NCBI RefSeq assembly: GCF_003226565.1
Contig: NZ_QKOE01000020.1
Span: 1 to 64,000, forward strand
Direction: 5' to 3'
Length of the DNA: 64,000 bases
DNA from: Parazoarcus communis SWub3 = DSM 12120
GTDB taxonomy: Bacteria; Pseudomonadota; Gammaproteobacteria; Burkholderiales; Rhodocyclaceae
Shown here: positions 18,180 to 26,695 of the stretch, piece after piece
Layout: every line of letters starts with the position of its first letter
How positions within the stretch are numbered: the stretch's first letter is position 1
Notes under the pieces: generated by a model
Told to the model about the DNA's origin: nothing
The model's database searches: none
Seen by the model: the letters and a program-made list of their open reading frames with translations, nothing else
Translations under genes and position numbers: made by a program

Positions 18180-19235
18180 TCAGCCAACAAGTTTCCGGAA
18201 CGCGATAAAGGCGCGCTGGGCGCCCAGCGTGAGTACGGTCACCCGCAGGACATGGCAGGCGGTGATCAGCGGGACGCCCAGTTGCAGCACTTTTGCCGTG
18301 ATGCACATCTCGGCCACGCCCCCGGGGGCCGTGGCCAGAGCGAGGGTTGCAAGCGGAACGTCGGCAAACTGTGCCATGGCAAGGGCCAGCGCGAAGCCGA
18401 GTGCGATGGACAACAGCGCGGACAGGGCCGCCACCGCCATGAAGCGGGGCGCTGCGTGAAAGAACTCGCGTGAGAAACGACTGCCCAGCGAGCAGCCGAT
18501 CAACAGCTGACCGCCGTTGATCACCCAGGCCGGCAGCGCTGACAAGGGGATCGCCATGGCGCTGACCACGCCGACGCCAAGCAGGGGGCCGAGCACCCAT
18601 GCGTTGGCGATGCGCAGCACCTTGAAGATGCAGACGCCGACCAGGCTGGCGGCGATCAACAGGGGAATGCGCTGCGGGTCCACCTCACGCGCCAGCGGGG
18701 CGTAGGCATCCGTGCCATGCGCGCCAGCCACCGTCAGTGCCAGGGGGACGAGCGAGACCACCATCATCACCCGCAGTGCATGTGCTGCGGCAATCCGGTC
18801 CACCGCCCCACCCCAGCGTTCGGCCAGCGTAGCCATCTCCGAGGCGCCGCCGGGCAGTGCAGCGAAGAAGGCGGTGGGCGCATCGACGCGTGCAAGCTTC
18901 AGCGTGATCCATGCGCAGGCGACGCCAAGCACCAGAGAGGCGACGGCAGCGCCGACCACCAGTGGGGCGTGGTGTGTCAGTTCGGCGACCACCGAGGGTG
19001 AGAAATACAAGCCCAGTGCGGCGCCAATGGCCCACTGACCGGCTTGTCGCCCGCCGCGTGGTGCAGACAGGCGCCAGCCCGCCATCCGTGCGCCAGCCAC
19101 CGCGAACAGCGGACCGATCATCCACGGCAGTGGCAGTGTTGCCGCTTGAGCGAGCAGGGCCGCGAGCAGGGCCAGGATAAGGGTGGGCAGGACCTGCCGC
19201 CCGTGGGCGGCGATCCCTTGCAAGGTGTTTGACAT
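18180..19235 (-). CDS. AbrB-family membrane protein (putative transporter)
   Basis: A 351-residue protein with about ten hydrophobic helices arranged as two related halves: PLPWMIGPLFAVAG and ANAWVLGPLLGVG are repeat counterparts, as are PGGASEMATLAE and PGGVAEMCITAK. This is the AbrB/ammonia-monooxygenase-labelled membrane family, whose function is not firmly known; some members are proposed transporters. It lies 10 nt after a periplasmic binding protein gene on the same strand, which may point to solute export or sensing. Confidence 0.85.
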   Translation of the reverse strand: MSNTLQGIAAHGRQVLPTLILALLAALLAQAATLPLPWMIGPLFAVAGARMAGWRLSAPRGGRQAGQWAIGAALGLYFSPSVVAELTHHAPLVVGAAVASLVLGVACAWITLKLARVDAPTAFFAALPGGASEMATLAERWGGAVDRIAAAHALRVMMVVSLVPLALTVAGAHGTDAYAPLAREVDPQRIPLLIAASLVGVCIFKVLRIANAWVLGPLLGVGVVSAMAIPLSALPAWVINGGQLLIGCSLGSRFSREFFHAAPRFMAVAALSALLSIALGFALALAMAQFADVPLATLALATAPGGVAEMCITAKVLQLGVPLITACHVLRVTVLTLGAQRAFIAFRKLVG

Positions 19236-19245
19236 GAGAGGGTGG

Positions 19246-20313
19246 TCAGCGGCGCTGGGTGGCTTGATCCCACTGGCGCAGGAAGTCGCGTTGTTTGGCC
19301 TGGTCGAGATAGGTCAGCAAGCCCGAACCGATGGGAATTGGACGGAAGGCACTGCCGAGTTGCCGGCGCAGGCCGATGGCATTTTCGCTGGAGACATCCT
19401 CCCGCACTGCGAACAGGCCGGCACTGCGGGCAAGCACGGTCTGCCCATGCACCGACAGCATATGGTCCATCCATAGCCGGGCGGCCTGGGGGTGGCGGGC
19501 CTGACGGGTGATGAAGGCGACCCGGCTCAAGACCAGCGTGTAGTCACGCGGCCAGATCACGCCGATTGCCGGGTCGGCCTGGGCTCGCGTCAGCGCGTAG
19601 GAGCCGAGCACGTTGTAGCCGATCAGCACCTTGCCCTGTGCCACCTCGTCGAGCATTTCGCCGGAGGTCGGGTAGGTGATCAGGCGTCTGTCGCCCAGCG
19701 CCCGGGCCAGTTGCCAGAATACGATGGGATTGGACTGGGCATCCTGGGTGTGCAGCAGCATGCCGACGCCCGAGCGGGCAGGGTCGTAGCTGGCGAGCCG
19801 GCCGTCGAAACGTGTCGGCTGTCGGGTCAGTGTTTCGATCAGCCCGGCATGGGTGTCCGGTGGTTGTTCGGTGCTGAACGAAGGCTTGTGATACACAACG
19901 ACGGCGGGCTCGTAGGTGGTGCCGAAGGCCTCGTTCTTCCAGATGGCCCAACTGGGCAGGGCTGCAGTTTCCGCGGAACGGTGCACCTGCGCGTAGCCAT
20001 CATTGACCAGCTTCACCTGCAGGTCCATGGCAGAGCTCCAGACCACGTCGGCGCGACCGCCACTGCGTGCCTCGTCTACGATGCGGCGATAGAGGTCGCC
20101 TGACTGCATGTCGTGATATTCCACCCGAATGCCCGGGTGGCGTTGCTCAAAATCGTCGATCAGGGGCTGGACGATGTCCTGATCGGTGGCCGCATAAATC
20201 ACGACCCTACCCTCGGCGCGTGCGACCGCCACCCGGTCGGGGGTGATCTGGGCCCAGGCCGAGAGGGTGGCCAGGCCGAGTGCGCAAGCCAGCAGGCTTC
20301 GGAACCCGCGCAT
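19246..20313 (-). CDS. Periplasmic extracellular solute-binding protein (iron/thiamine ABC type), orphan
   Basis: A 355-residue secreted protein (signal ending LSAWA) of the class-II binding-protein fold seen in Fe(3+) and thiamine importers: VVIYAATDQDIVQPLIDDFEQ, ADVVWSSAMDLQ and VLIGYNVLGSYAL. No ABC permease or ATPase is nearby. It faces a TctD/TctE-type two-component pair across 99 nt. Orphan binding proteins next to such kinases often serve as periplasmic co-sensors; the ligand is not visible. Confidence 0.85.
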   Translation of the reverse strand: MRGFRSLLACALGLATLSAWAQITPDRVAVARAEGRVVIYAATDQDIVQPLIDDFEQRHPGIRVEYHDMQSGDLYRRIVDEARSGGRADVVWSSAMDLQVKLVNDGYAQVHRSAETAALPSWAIWKNEAFGTTYEPAVVVYHKPSFSTEQPPDTHAGLIETLTRQPTRFDGRLASYDPARSGVGMLLHTQDAQSNPIVFWQLARALGDRRLITYPTSGEMLDEVAQGKVLIGYNVLGSYALTRAQADPAIGVIWPRDYTLVLSRVAFITRQARHPQAARLWMDHMLSVHGQTVLARSAGLFAVREDVSSENAIGLRRQLGSAFRPIPIGSGLLTYLDQAKQRDFLRQWDQATQRR

Positions 20314-20412
20314 CCTTACTCCTCCAGAGGGTGGCAGGACGTGCTCGTGATGGCGTCCTGCGTCGTTTGAGAGAATAATCCTTCACCCAGCTTTCGATTC
20401 GCTTTCACTGCC

Positions 20413-21087
20413 ATGCGCCTGTTGCTTGTCGAAGATCATCGCGAACTGTCCGAGTGGATCGCCAAGACCCTGCGCCATGCGGGCTATGTGCTCGATGTGC
20501 TCGATCGCGGTGATCATGCCGACCATGCACTGCTGACCCAGCACTACGATCTGGTGATCCTCGACCTTTCGCTGCCCGGCATGGATGGGCTGGACGTCCT
20601 GCGCCGCTTGCGCGCCAGAGAGAAGGGCGTACCCACCCCGGTGCTGGTGCTGACCGCGCGCGGGAGTACCGAGGATCGGGTCAAGGGGCTCAATCTTGGG
20701 GCGGACGATTATCTCCCCAAACCCTTCGATCTCGGCGAGCTTGAAGCCCGTATCAAGGCCTTGCTACGACGTAGCGGCAATGTCGCGCCTACCGTCCGCA
20801 TCGGTCTGCTCGAGTTCGATACCAACACCCGTATGGCCACGGTTTCCGGTCAACCGCTGGCGCTGACCCCGCGCGAGCTTGCGGTGCTGGAAGCGCTGAT
20901 GTCGCGCATCGGCCGGCCGGTGTCGCGGGAAGCCCTGTTCGAGAAGGTCTTCGATTTCGATGCCGATGCCCGGGTCGAAGCCATCGAGATCTACGTCTCA
21001 CGCTTGCGCAAGAAGCTCGAAGGTTCTGGCGTGGCGATCAACACCCTGCGGGGGCTCGGTTACCTGCTGGCCGAGGTCGCGCAGTGA
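20413..21087 (+). CDS. tctD: OmpR-family response regulator, TctD-like
   Basis: A 224-residue regulator. The receiver domain has the acidic pair ED at residues 7-8, the phospho-acceptor Asp in LVILDLSLPGMDG, the Thr of VLTARG and the Lys of PKPFDLGE. A winged-helix output domain follows (LTPRELAVLEAL, VSRLRKKLEGSG, LRGLGYLL). The kinase gene follows directly. Regulators of this type activate tricarboxylate (Tct) transporters, and tctCBA lies convergently downstream. Confidence 0.92.
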   Translation: MRLLLVEDHRELSEWIAKTLRHAGYVLDVLDRGDHADHALLTQHYDLVILDLSLPGMDGLDVLRRLRAREKGVPTPVLVLTARGSTEDRVKGLNLGADDYLPKPFDLGELEARIKALLRRSGNVAPTVRIGLLEFDTNTRMATVSGQPLALTPRELAVLEALMSRIGRPVSREALFEKVFDFDADARVEAIEIYVSRLRKKLEGSGVAINTLRGLGYLLAEVAQ

Positions 21088-21126
21088 GCGTGGGTGTGCC
21101 GCAACGGTGGGGCTGGTGAGCGGCCG

Positions 21127-22542
21127 ATGACGCCCCGTTTCAGCCTGCGCCGCCGGGTGATCGCCTGGTTGCTGCCGCCACTGGCGATACTGGTCGGTGT
21201 CAACGCCTGGTTGTCCTACCGTGGGGCGCTGGAGGCGGTCAATCGCGCCTACGACCGCTCGCTGACCGCGTCGATCAAGGCCGTGGCCGAGCAGACCCAC
21301 TCGATTGCAGGGCGGGTCCATATCGACATTCCGTATTCGGCTTTCGAGATGTTCGAGGACAAAGCCCAGGAGCGGGTCTACTACGCGGTGATCGACACCC
21401 AGGGGGATTTGTTGACGGGGTATCCGGACCTGCCGCTACCCAGCGCGCTGAACGATTCCGGTGAGGTGCTGATTGTCGATGCGCGGTACCGCGGTGAGCC
21501 CATTCGCCTGGGAGCGATGAGCAAGCGTCTTTACGATCCGGCCCTCGCCGGTGGCGATGCAGTGTACATCGTGTTCGCCGAGACCACCGGGTCGCGCACG
21601 ACGCTGGCCCGAGACCTGTTCCTGGACAGTCTGCGTCGCCAGTTGCTGCTGCTGGGGGTCGGCGCGGTGTTGATCGTGCTCGCCTTGGGCAGTGCCTTCC
21701 GGCCCTTGATCGAGTTGCGGGATGCCATCCGCAAGCGGGGTGACGAAGATCTGACGCCGGTGCCGGCGTCCAACGTGCCAAGCGAGGTCGGACCACTGAT
21801 CGACGCGATCAATCACCATACCGAACGCTTGTCGGCGCTGCTGGCGGCGCGGCGACGCTTTCTGGCCGATGCCGCACACCAGATCCGTACCCCGCTGGCG
21901 GTGCTGACGACACAGGCCGAGTACGGCCTGCGCCAGACCGAGCCGGAAGAGATGCTGCGTACCTTTGCCAGCCTTCTGCGCAGCATCCGGGCGACTCGCC
22001 GGCTGGCCAACCAGATGTTGACGATGTCGCGCGCGGAGGCGGTCAATGGCCTGATGGATGAGCGGGCGCCGGTCGATCTGACCGGCATGGTCAAGGATGT
22101 GGCGATGGAGTTGGTACCGCTGGCGCTGAACAAGGGTATCGATCTGGCGTTCGAGGGGCCCAGCACACCCGTGGTGGTGGAGGGCAATGCGCCGATGCTG
22201 CGCGAGATGGTGGCCAATCTGATCGACAACGCGATCCGCTACAGCCCGGACGATGCCCAGGTGACGGCGGCGGTGGCGGTTTTCGGTGGTGAGGCCGTGA
22301 TCAGTGTCACCGACCAGGGGCCGGGCATTCCGGAGGCCGAACGCGAGAACGTATTCCGTCGCTTCTACCGTATCCTCGGTCAGGGCGACTCCGATGGTAG
22401 TGGCCTCGGGCTGGCGATTGTGCGCGAGATCTGTTGGGCGCATGGTGGCAAGGTGGCGTTGCGTGACGGCGAGGAGGGGCGCGGTCTGTGTGTGGAAATC
22501 GAGTTGCCGGTCCGGCAGGGCGACGACGCGCAGCACGCTTAA
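21127..22542 (+). CDS. tctE: Sensor histidine kinase, TctE-like
   Basis: A 471-residue kinase with two membrane segments (about residues 10-28 and 170-192) flanking a periplasmic 2CSK_N-type sensor region. HAMP-like linker, phospho-acceptor box HQIRTPLAVL, N box NLIDNAIRYS, G1 DQGPGIP and G2 GSGLGLAIV follow. The chosen ATG at 21127 follows GGTGAG at a good distance; the frame is also open 33 nt upstream. It should phosphorylate the adjacent TctD-like regulator in response to an organic acid or to the liganded binding protein encoded at 19246. Confidence 0.92.
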   Translation: MTPRFSLRRRVIAWLLPPLAILVGVNAWLSYRGALEAVNRAYDRSLTASIKAVAEQTHSIAGRVHIDIPYSAFEMFEDKAQERVYYAVIDTQGDLLTGYPDLPLPSALNDSGEVLIVDARYRGEPIRLGAMSKRLYDPALAGGDAVYIVFAETTGSRTTLARDLFLDSLRRQLLLLGVGAVLIVLALGSAFRPLIELRDAIRKRGDEDLTPVPASNVPSEVGPLIDAINHHTERLSALLAARRRFLADAAHQIRTPLAVLTTQAEYGLRQTEPEEMLRTFASLLRSIRATRRLANQMLTMSRAEAVNGLMDERAPVDLTGMVKDVAMELVPLALNKGIDLAFEGPSTPVVVEGNAPMLREMVANLIDNAIRYSPDDAQVTAAVAVFGGEAVISVTDQGPGIPEAERENVFRRFYRILGQGDSDGSGLGLAIVREICWAHGGKVALRDGEEGRGLCVEIELPVRQGDDAQHA

Positions 22543-22566
22543 AAAAAAGACACCCGGAGGTGTCTT
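22541..22566 (-). terminator. Intrinsic terminator of the tctCBA operon
   Basis: Read on the minus strand, an 8-bp stem (AAGACACC/GGTGTCTT, loop 22555-22558) is followed by a run of eight T residues (22548-22541). The run abuts the tctE stop codon. On the plus strand there is no T-run. Confidence 0.85.
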
Positions 22567-22659
22567 CAAGCAGGCTGCGGGCAGGGACGGTGCCGCCGCC
22601 TGCGTCCGGTTCCGGCCTCGTGGGAGGAGAGTGCCGGAACCCGGGCTTGCGGGTCTTCA

Positions 22660-24168
22660 TCAGGCGGCGACGCGCTCCTTGCGTTCGGCCAGCATCTTCA
22701 TCAGGCGCGGGCCGATCAGCATCGCGACAGCGCCGACCCACAAGGCGATGGCAATCGGGCTGTTGAACAGCACGCCGACCTCGCCGTTGCTGATCGACAG
22801 TGCGCGGCGCAGGTTCTGCTCCATCATGTCGCCGAGCACGAAGCCAAGGATGAAGGGGGCAATCGGAAAGTTCATCACCCGCAGCAGGTAGCCGAGGCCG
22901 CCGATCACCGTCCCCAGCACCAGGTCGAAGGTGTTGCCATGTACCGCATACACGCCCACCATCGAGATGGCGGCCACGCCCGGCACCAGCAGCCAGTTGG
23001 GGATCGACAGGAACTTCACGAACACGCGGATCAGCGGAATGTTCAGTGCCAGCAGCATGACGTTGGCGATGAACAGCGAGGCGATCAGGCCCCATACGAT
23101 GGCAGGTTGTTCCTGGAACAGCGTCGGTCCAGGGGTGATGTTGTACAGCGTGAGTGCGCCCATCATCACCGCGGTGGTGCCCGAGCCGGGTACGCCCAGC
23201 GTCAGCATCGGCACCAGCGAGCCATTGGCAGACGCATTGTTTGCCGCTTCCGGCGCCGCCACGCCACGCACATCGCCTTCGCCAAACTGATGGTCCTTGC
23301 CCGCCATGCGGCGTTCACTGGCATAGCACATGGCAGAGGCTATGGTGGCACCTGCGCCGGGCAGCACGCCAATGAAGAAGCCGGCCAGCGAGCAGCGCAG
23401 CATGGTCCATTTGGCCAGCATGAACTCCTTCATGTTGAACATCAGGCGGCCGGTGATCGTCATCGGTGCAACGCCGGCATGGGCGTGTTGCAGCATCAGC
23501 ATGACCTCACTGACAGCGAACAGGCCGATGACGATGACGATGAAGGGAATGCCGTCCTGCAGGTGCAGCGCGTCGAAGGTGTAGCGATAGACACCACTGT
23601 TCGAGTCGATACCGACGGTCGAGAGCAGCAGGCCGATCAGGCAGGCGATGGCCGCCTTGGGCAGCGAGTCGCCGACCAAGCCACCGAGGCAGCACAGCGC
23701 CAGTACCATCAGCACGAAGTACTCCGCCGGGCCAAACGCGATCGCCCATTCCGCGAGCAGCGGCGCAAACAGCACGATGCCCAGGGTGGCGACCAGCGCG
23801 CCACAGAACGAGGCCATCGCCGACATCGACAGTGCTGGCCCGGCCAGCCCCTTGCGGGCCATCGGATAGCCGTCGAGGGTGGTCATGACTGCACCGGCGT
23901 CGCCCGGCACATTGAGCAGGATCGCCGAGATGCGGCCGCCGTATTCGCAGCCGGCATAGACGGCGCAAAGCAGGATCAGCGCGGATTCGGGGGGCAGTTT
24001 CATTGCGAAGGCGATCGGCAGCAGGATGGCGACGCCGTTGATCGGGCCCAGGCCCGGCAGCAGGCCGACCACGGTGCCGAGAAAGCAGCCGATCAGCGCA
24101 ATCATCAGGTTTTCGGGCGTGCCGGCGACGGCAAAGCCCTGCATCAGCAGCGAGAGGGTGCTGTCCAT
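22660..24168 (-). CDS. tctA: Tripartite tricarboxylate transporter, large permease TctA
   Basis: A 502-residue membrane protein with about eleven or twelve helices and the TctA signature GLLPGLGPINGVAILLP near residue 40, then GGRISAILLNVPGDAGA, and a second-half copy of the motif around GVLPGAGATIASA. It forms the channel of a tripartite tricarboxylate transporter for citrate-like or other carboxylates. It begins 3 nt after tctB and ends the tctC-tctB-tctA operon. Confidence 0.95.
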   Translation of the reverse strand: MDSTLSLLMQGFAVAGTPENLMIALIGCFLGTVVGLLPGLGPINGVAILLPIAFAMKLPPESALILLCAVYAGCEYGGRISAILLNVPGDAGAVMTTLDGYPMARKGLAGPALSMSAMASFCGALVATLGIVLFAPLLAEWAIAFGPAEYFVLMVLALCCLGGLVGDSLPKAAIACLIGLLLSTVGIDSNSGVYRYTFDALHLQDGIPFIVIVIGLFAVSEVMLMLQHAHAGVAPMTITGRLMFNMKEFMLAKWTMLRCSLAGFFIGVLPGAGATIASAMCYASERRMAGKDHQFGEGDVRGVAAPEAANNASANGSLVPMLTLGVPGSGTTAVMMGALTLYNITPGPTLFQEQPAIVWGLIASLFIANVMLLALNIPLIRVFVKFLSIPNWLLVPGVAAISMVGVYAVHGNTFDLVLGTVIGGLGYLLRVMNFPIAPFILGFVLGDMMEQNLRRALSISNGEVGVLFNSPIAIALWVGAVAMLIGPRLMKMLAERKERVAA

Positions 24169-24171
24169 GAT

Positions 24172-24615
24172 TTACCCCAGGATGTTGGCGACCCACAGCC
24201 CGGTCGGCAAGGCGACGTCGAGCAGGCGGTCGAACAGGATGAAAAGGCCCACGCCGAGCCCGACGCCACCGAGCGCGCCCTGCTTCCAGCTGGCGCCGAA
24301 GAAGCGGGCGACCGGAACCACCATCAAGGTCGTGGCGACGATGAAACCGAGCTTGTCGAACAGCCATGCATAAGCCAGTACGATCAGGAACAACGCGCCG
24401 ATCCGCTGCAGGGTGGCCGGGGCTGCCCAGGTGACGGCGCTTTTCTTTTCCAGCATCAGGGCGATGGCGCTGATGCCCAGCAGTGCAAGAATCAACATTG
24501 GAAAGGCACGTGGCCCGACCGGCTCATATGAAAACGGGGCTTCGAAGCTCCGTGCCAGCCAGATACCGGCGAGGCTGATGAACAGCAGTACGCCGCCCAG
24601 GATTTTTTCGCTCAT
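24172..24615 (-). CDS. tctB: Tripartite tricarboxylate transporter, small permease TctB
   Basis: A 147-residue protein with four hydrophobic helices and the TctB features GPRAFPMLIL and DKLGFIVATTL. It is the small membrane partner of TctA. It starts 63 nt after tctC, with a strong stem-loop in between, and its stop lies 3 nt from the tctA start. Confidence 0.92.
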   Translation of the reverse strand: MSEKILGGVLLFISLAGIWLARSFEAPFSYEPVGPRAFPMLILALLGISAIALMLEKKSAVTWAAPATLQRIGALFLIVLAYAWLFDKLGFIVATTLMVVPVARFFGASWKQGALGGVGLGVGLFILFDRLLDVALPTGLWVANILG

Positions 24616-24634
24616 GTCATGCTCCAGCGAGGAT

Positions 24635-24662
24635 GGCCCCGCATCGTGATGGGTGCGGGGCC
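24635..24662 (-). other. Stem-loop between tctC and tctB
   Basis: A perfect 9-bp GC-rich stem, GGCCCCGCA (24635-24643) with TGCGGGGCC (24654-24662), lies in the intergenic gap. There is no T-run on the minus strand, so it is more likely to protect the 3' end of tctC mRNA or give partial termination than to end transcription. That would let the binding protein be made in excess over the permeases. Confidence 0.55.
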
Positions 24663-24678
24663 TTGAGAGGCAGGGGGC

Positions 24679-25662
24679 TTACTGGGCCGTCAGGCCGAGT
24701 TCGGTGGCCAGTACCTTGTAGCGGGCAACTTCCTTCCTGACGCTTTCGGTCAGCTTGGCGCCACTCAGGTTGTAGGGGAACAGGCCACGTTCGGTGCGCA
24801 ACTGGTCAAACTCGGGCGAGGCTTGCAGTTTTTCGAATGCGGCAAGCCACCATTGGTAGTCGGCGTCGGACACTTTCGGCCCCATGTAGAAGCCGCGGGT
24901 AATGGTCCAATCCACGTTGTAGCCCTGTTCGATCGCGGTCGGAATGCCTGCCAGATCACCCTTCAGGCGTTCCTGGGCGAGAATGGCCAGCACCTTGATG
25001 CGCCCACCCTTAAGATGGCCCTGAACTTCCGAGGCGTCGCCGGAGTAGGCGTGAACATGACCGCCCATCAGTGCGGTGATGGCCTCCCCGCCGCCTTCGA
25101 ACGCGACGTAGCGCATGGACTTGGGATCAACGCCGGCCTCGCGGGCAATCAGTGCGGACTTCATCCAGTCCTGGCTGCCGACCGAGCCGCCAGCACCGAA
25201 AACGACTTTGCCCGGCTCCTTGCGCGTGGCTTCGATCAGGTCCTTCAGGGTCTGGTAGGGGGAGTCGGCCTTGACGATGATGGCGCCGTAGTCGGCGCCG
25301 ACGGCGGCCAGCCACTTGACGTCGTCCTCGGTGTACTTGCCGAACTTGCCGATCGCCAGGTTCAGGAAGGACCCACCGGAATAGGCCACGATGGTACCGC
25401 CCTCGGCCGGACGGTTCGCGATCACGGTGTTGTAGGCCACGGCACCAATGCCGCCCGGCATGTAGGTGACCCGCATCGGCGCGTTGAGCAGCTTGGCATC
25501 CTGCAGGCCGCTTTGTGCCAGCTTGCAGGTCAGGTCGAAGCCGCCTCCGGGTTTGGCCGGCGCAATGCACTCCGGCTTGGCGGGCTCAGCATGGGCCAGG
25601 CCAGTGATCAGGGTGGCGGCAACTGCGGTGGCTGCGGCGACGAGGGTTTTTTTAAGCATCAT
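24679..25662 (-). CDS. tctC: Tripartite tricarboxylate transporter substrate-binding protein TctC
   Basis: A 327-residue periplasmic protein (signal ending GLAHA) of the Bug/TctC family: KPGGGFDLTCKLAQ, the PMRVTYMPGGIGAVAYN loop and AYSGGSFLNLAIG. It captures a carboxylate and delivers it to TctAB. GGAGGAGATC precedes the start; ATG codons at 25662 and 25659 are equally possible. It is the first gene of the operon. The substrate may be citrate or another tricarboxylate, but Bug proteins vary widely. Confidence 0.93.
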   Translation of the reverse strand: MMLKKTLVAAATAVAATLITGLAHAEPAKPECIAPAKPGGGFDLTCKLAQSGLQDAKLLNAPMRVTYMPGGIGAVAYNTVIANRPAEGGTIVAYSGGSFLNLAIGKFGKYTEDDVKWLAAVGADYGAIIVKADSPYQTLKDLIEATRKEPGKVVFGAGGSVGSQDWMKSALIAREAGVDPKSMRYVAFEGGGEAITALMGGHVHAYSGDASEVQGHLKGGRIKVLAILAQERLKGDLAGIPTAIEQGYNVDWTITRGFYMGPKVSDADYQWWLAAFEKLQASPEFDQLRTERGLFPYNLSGAKLTESVRKEVARYKVLATELGLTAQ

Positions 25663-25931
25663 GGTGATCTCCTCCGGTTCTTGATGGCTGCAGGGCTGGG
25701 TCTGGTTTCCTGCATGGAGGCGGACGATAGGGGGGTGGGCTTTCGATTGCCTTTCAGTGGCGTCGCACGGTCGGCAGGAAAAATGCGGTTGGTGAGGCCC
25801 CTTCGTAGTTACCGCAGGTGATGCCCGGGGCGTTAAGGGGTAGCATGCTTGTCATATCCGAGCGTGTGTCATTGTTGCCGGCCGTAACCGGGCGATGTCA
25901 CTCAAGCGCCAAAGTCAGCTGATGGAGAGGC

Positions 25932-26579
25932 ATGATGATGCTGAGAACATTCCTGAACGTATCTGTTGCGCTCGTGGCCTTGTCGGGTGCAGCGCTTGTC
26001 TCTGCTGCGCCAGCGGGGGAAACCGCCGCGGCGATGCTTGCCCGGCTCGAGGCCGCGCCAGCGGGTTTGCCGGCGGTCCGGGATGAGGGCCGCAAGGCAG
26101 CATTCTTCTGTGCCAACTGTCATGGCGAGACCGGTGTCAGCCGTTATCCCGAAGTGCCGAACCTTGCCGGACAGAACCCGGTGTATGTGCTCAACCAGAT
26201 CGAGGCCTTTCTGTCTGGCAAGCGCAAGGATCCCTTCATGCAAGGCCTGATGAAAGTGCTGAGCGAGCATGACAAGGCGGCAATCTCGCTGTACTACGCC
26301 AGTGAGCCCGTGACACCTGTCGCGCAGCCGGGCGCCAGGGCGGCAGAGGGTGCTGCCTTGTACGCAAAGCTTTGTGCACGCTGTCATCAGGACGATGCGC
26401 GCGGCGGCGAGGCGTTTCCGCGTCTGGCCGGCCAGCAGCGGGAATACCTGCGGATCAGTCTGAACCGCTACCTGAAGCAGACCGGCGAGCGTTTTTATGC
26501 GCCGATGACGGCGGCGGTCATGCAGTTGGGCGAAAGTAATATTGATGCCGTGGCCGACCATCTCGCGGCGTTGAAGTAA
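25932..26579 (+). CDS. Diheme cytochrome c, c4-like
   Basis: A 215-residue exported protein (signal MMMLRTFLNVSVALVALSGAALVSAA) with two heme-attachment motifs, CANCH (about residue 60) and CARCH (about 153), each in a c4-type domain (PNLAGQNPVYVLNQIEAF and PRLAGQQREYLRISL are matching positions). It should carry electrons in the periplasm to a terminal oxidase or reductase. It stands alone between tctC (divergent) and a diguanylate cyclase. Confidence 0.92.
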   Translation: MMMLRTFLNVSVALVALSGAALVSAAPAGETAAAMLARLEAAPAGLPAVRDEGRKAAFFCANCHGETGVSRYPEVPNLAGQNPVYVLNQIEAFLSGKRKDPFMQGLMKVLSEHDKAAISLYYASEPVTPVAQPGARAAEGAALYAKLCARCHQDDARGGEAFPRLAGQQREYLRISLNRYLKQTGERFYAPMTAAVMQLGESNIDAVADHLAALK

Positions 26580-26695
26580 TGTGCTTCTGTGCCCGATGAT
26601 TGGGGGGGCGTATTTGCTCAGTGCCTTGACTTTTATCACTTACGGACTACTGGTGCGCTTGATACCATGTGATTTTTGACGGTAGGGAGCGGAGC

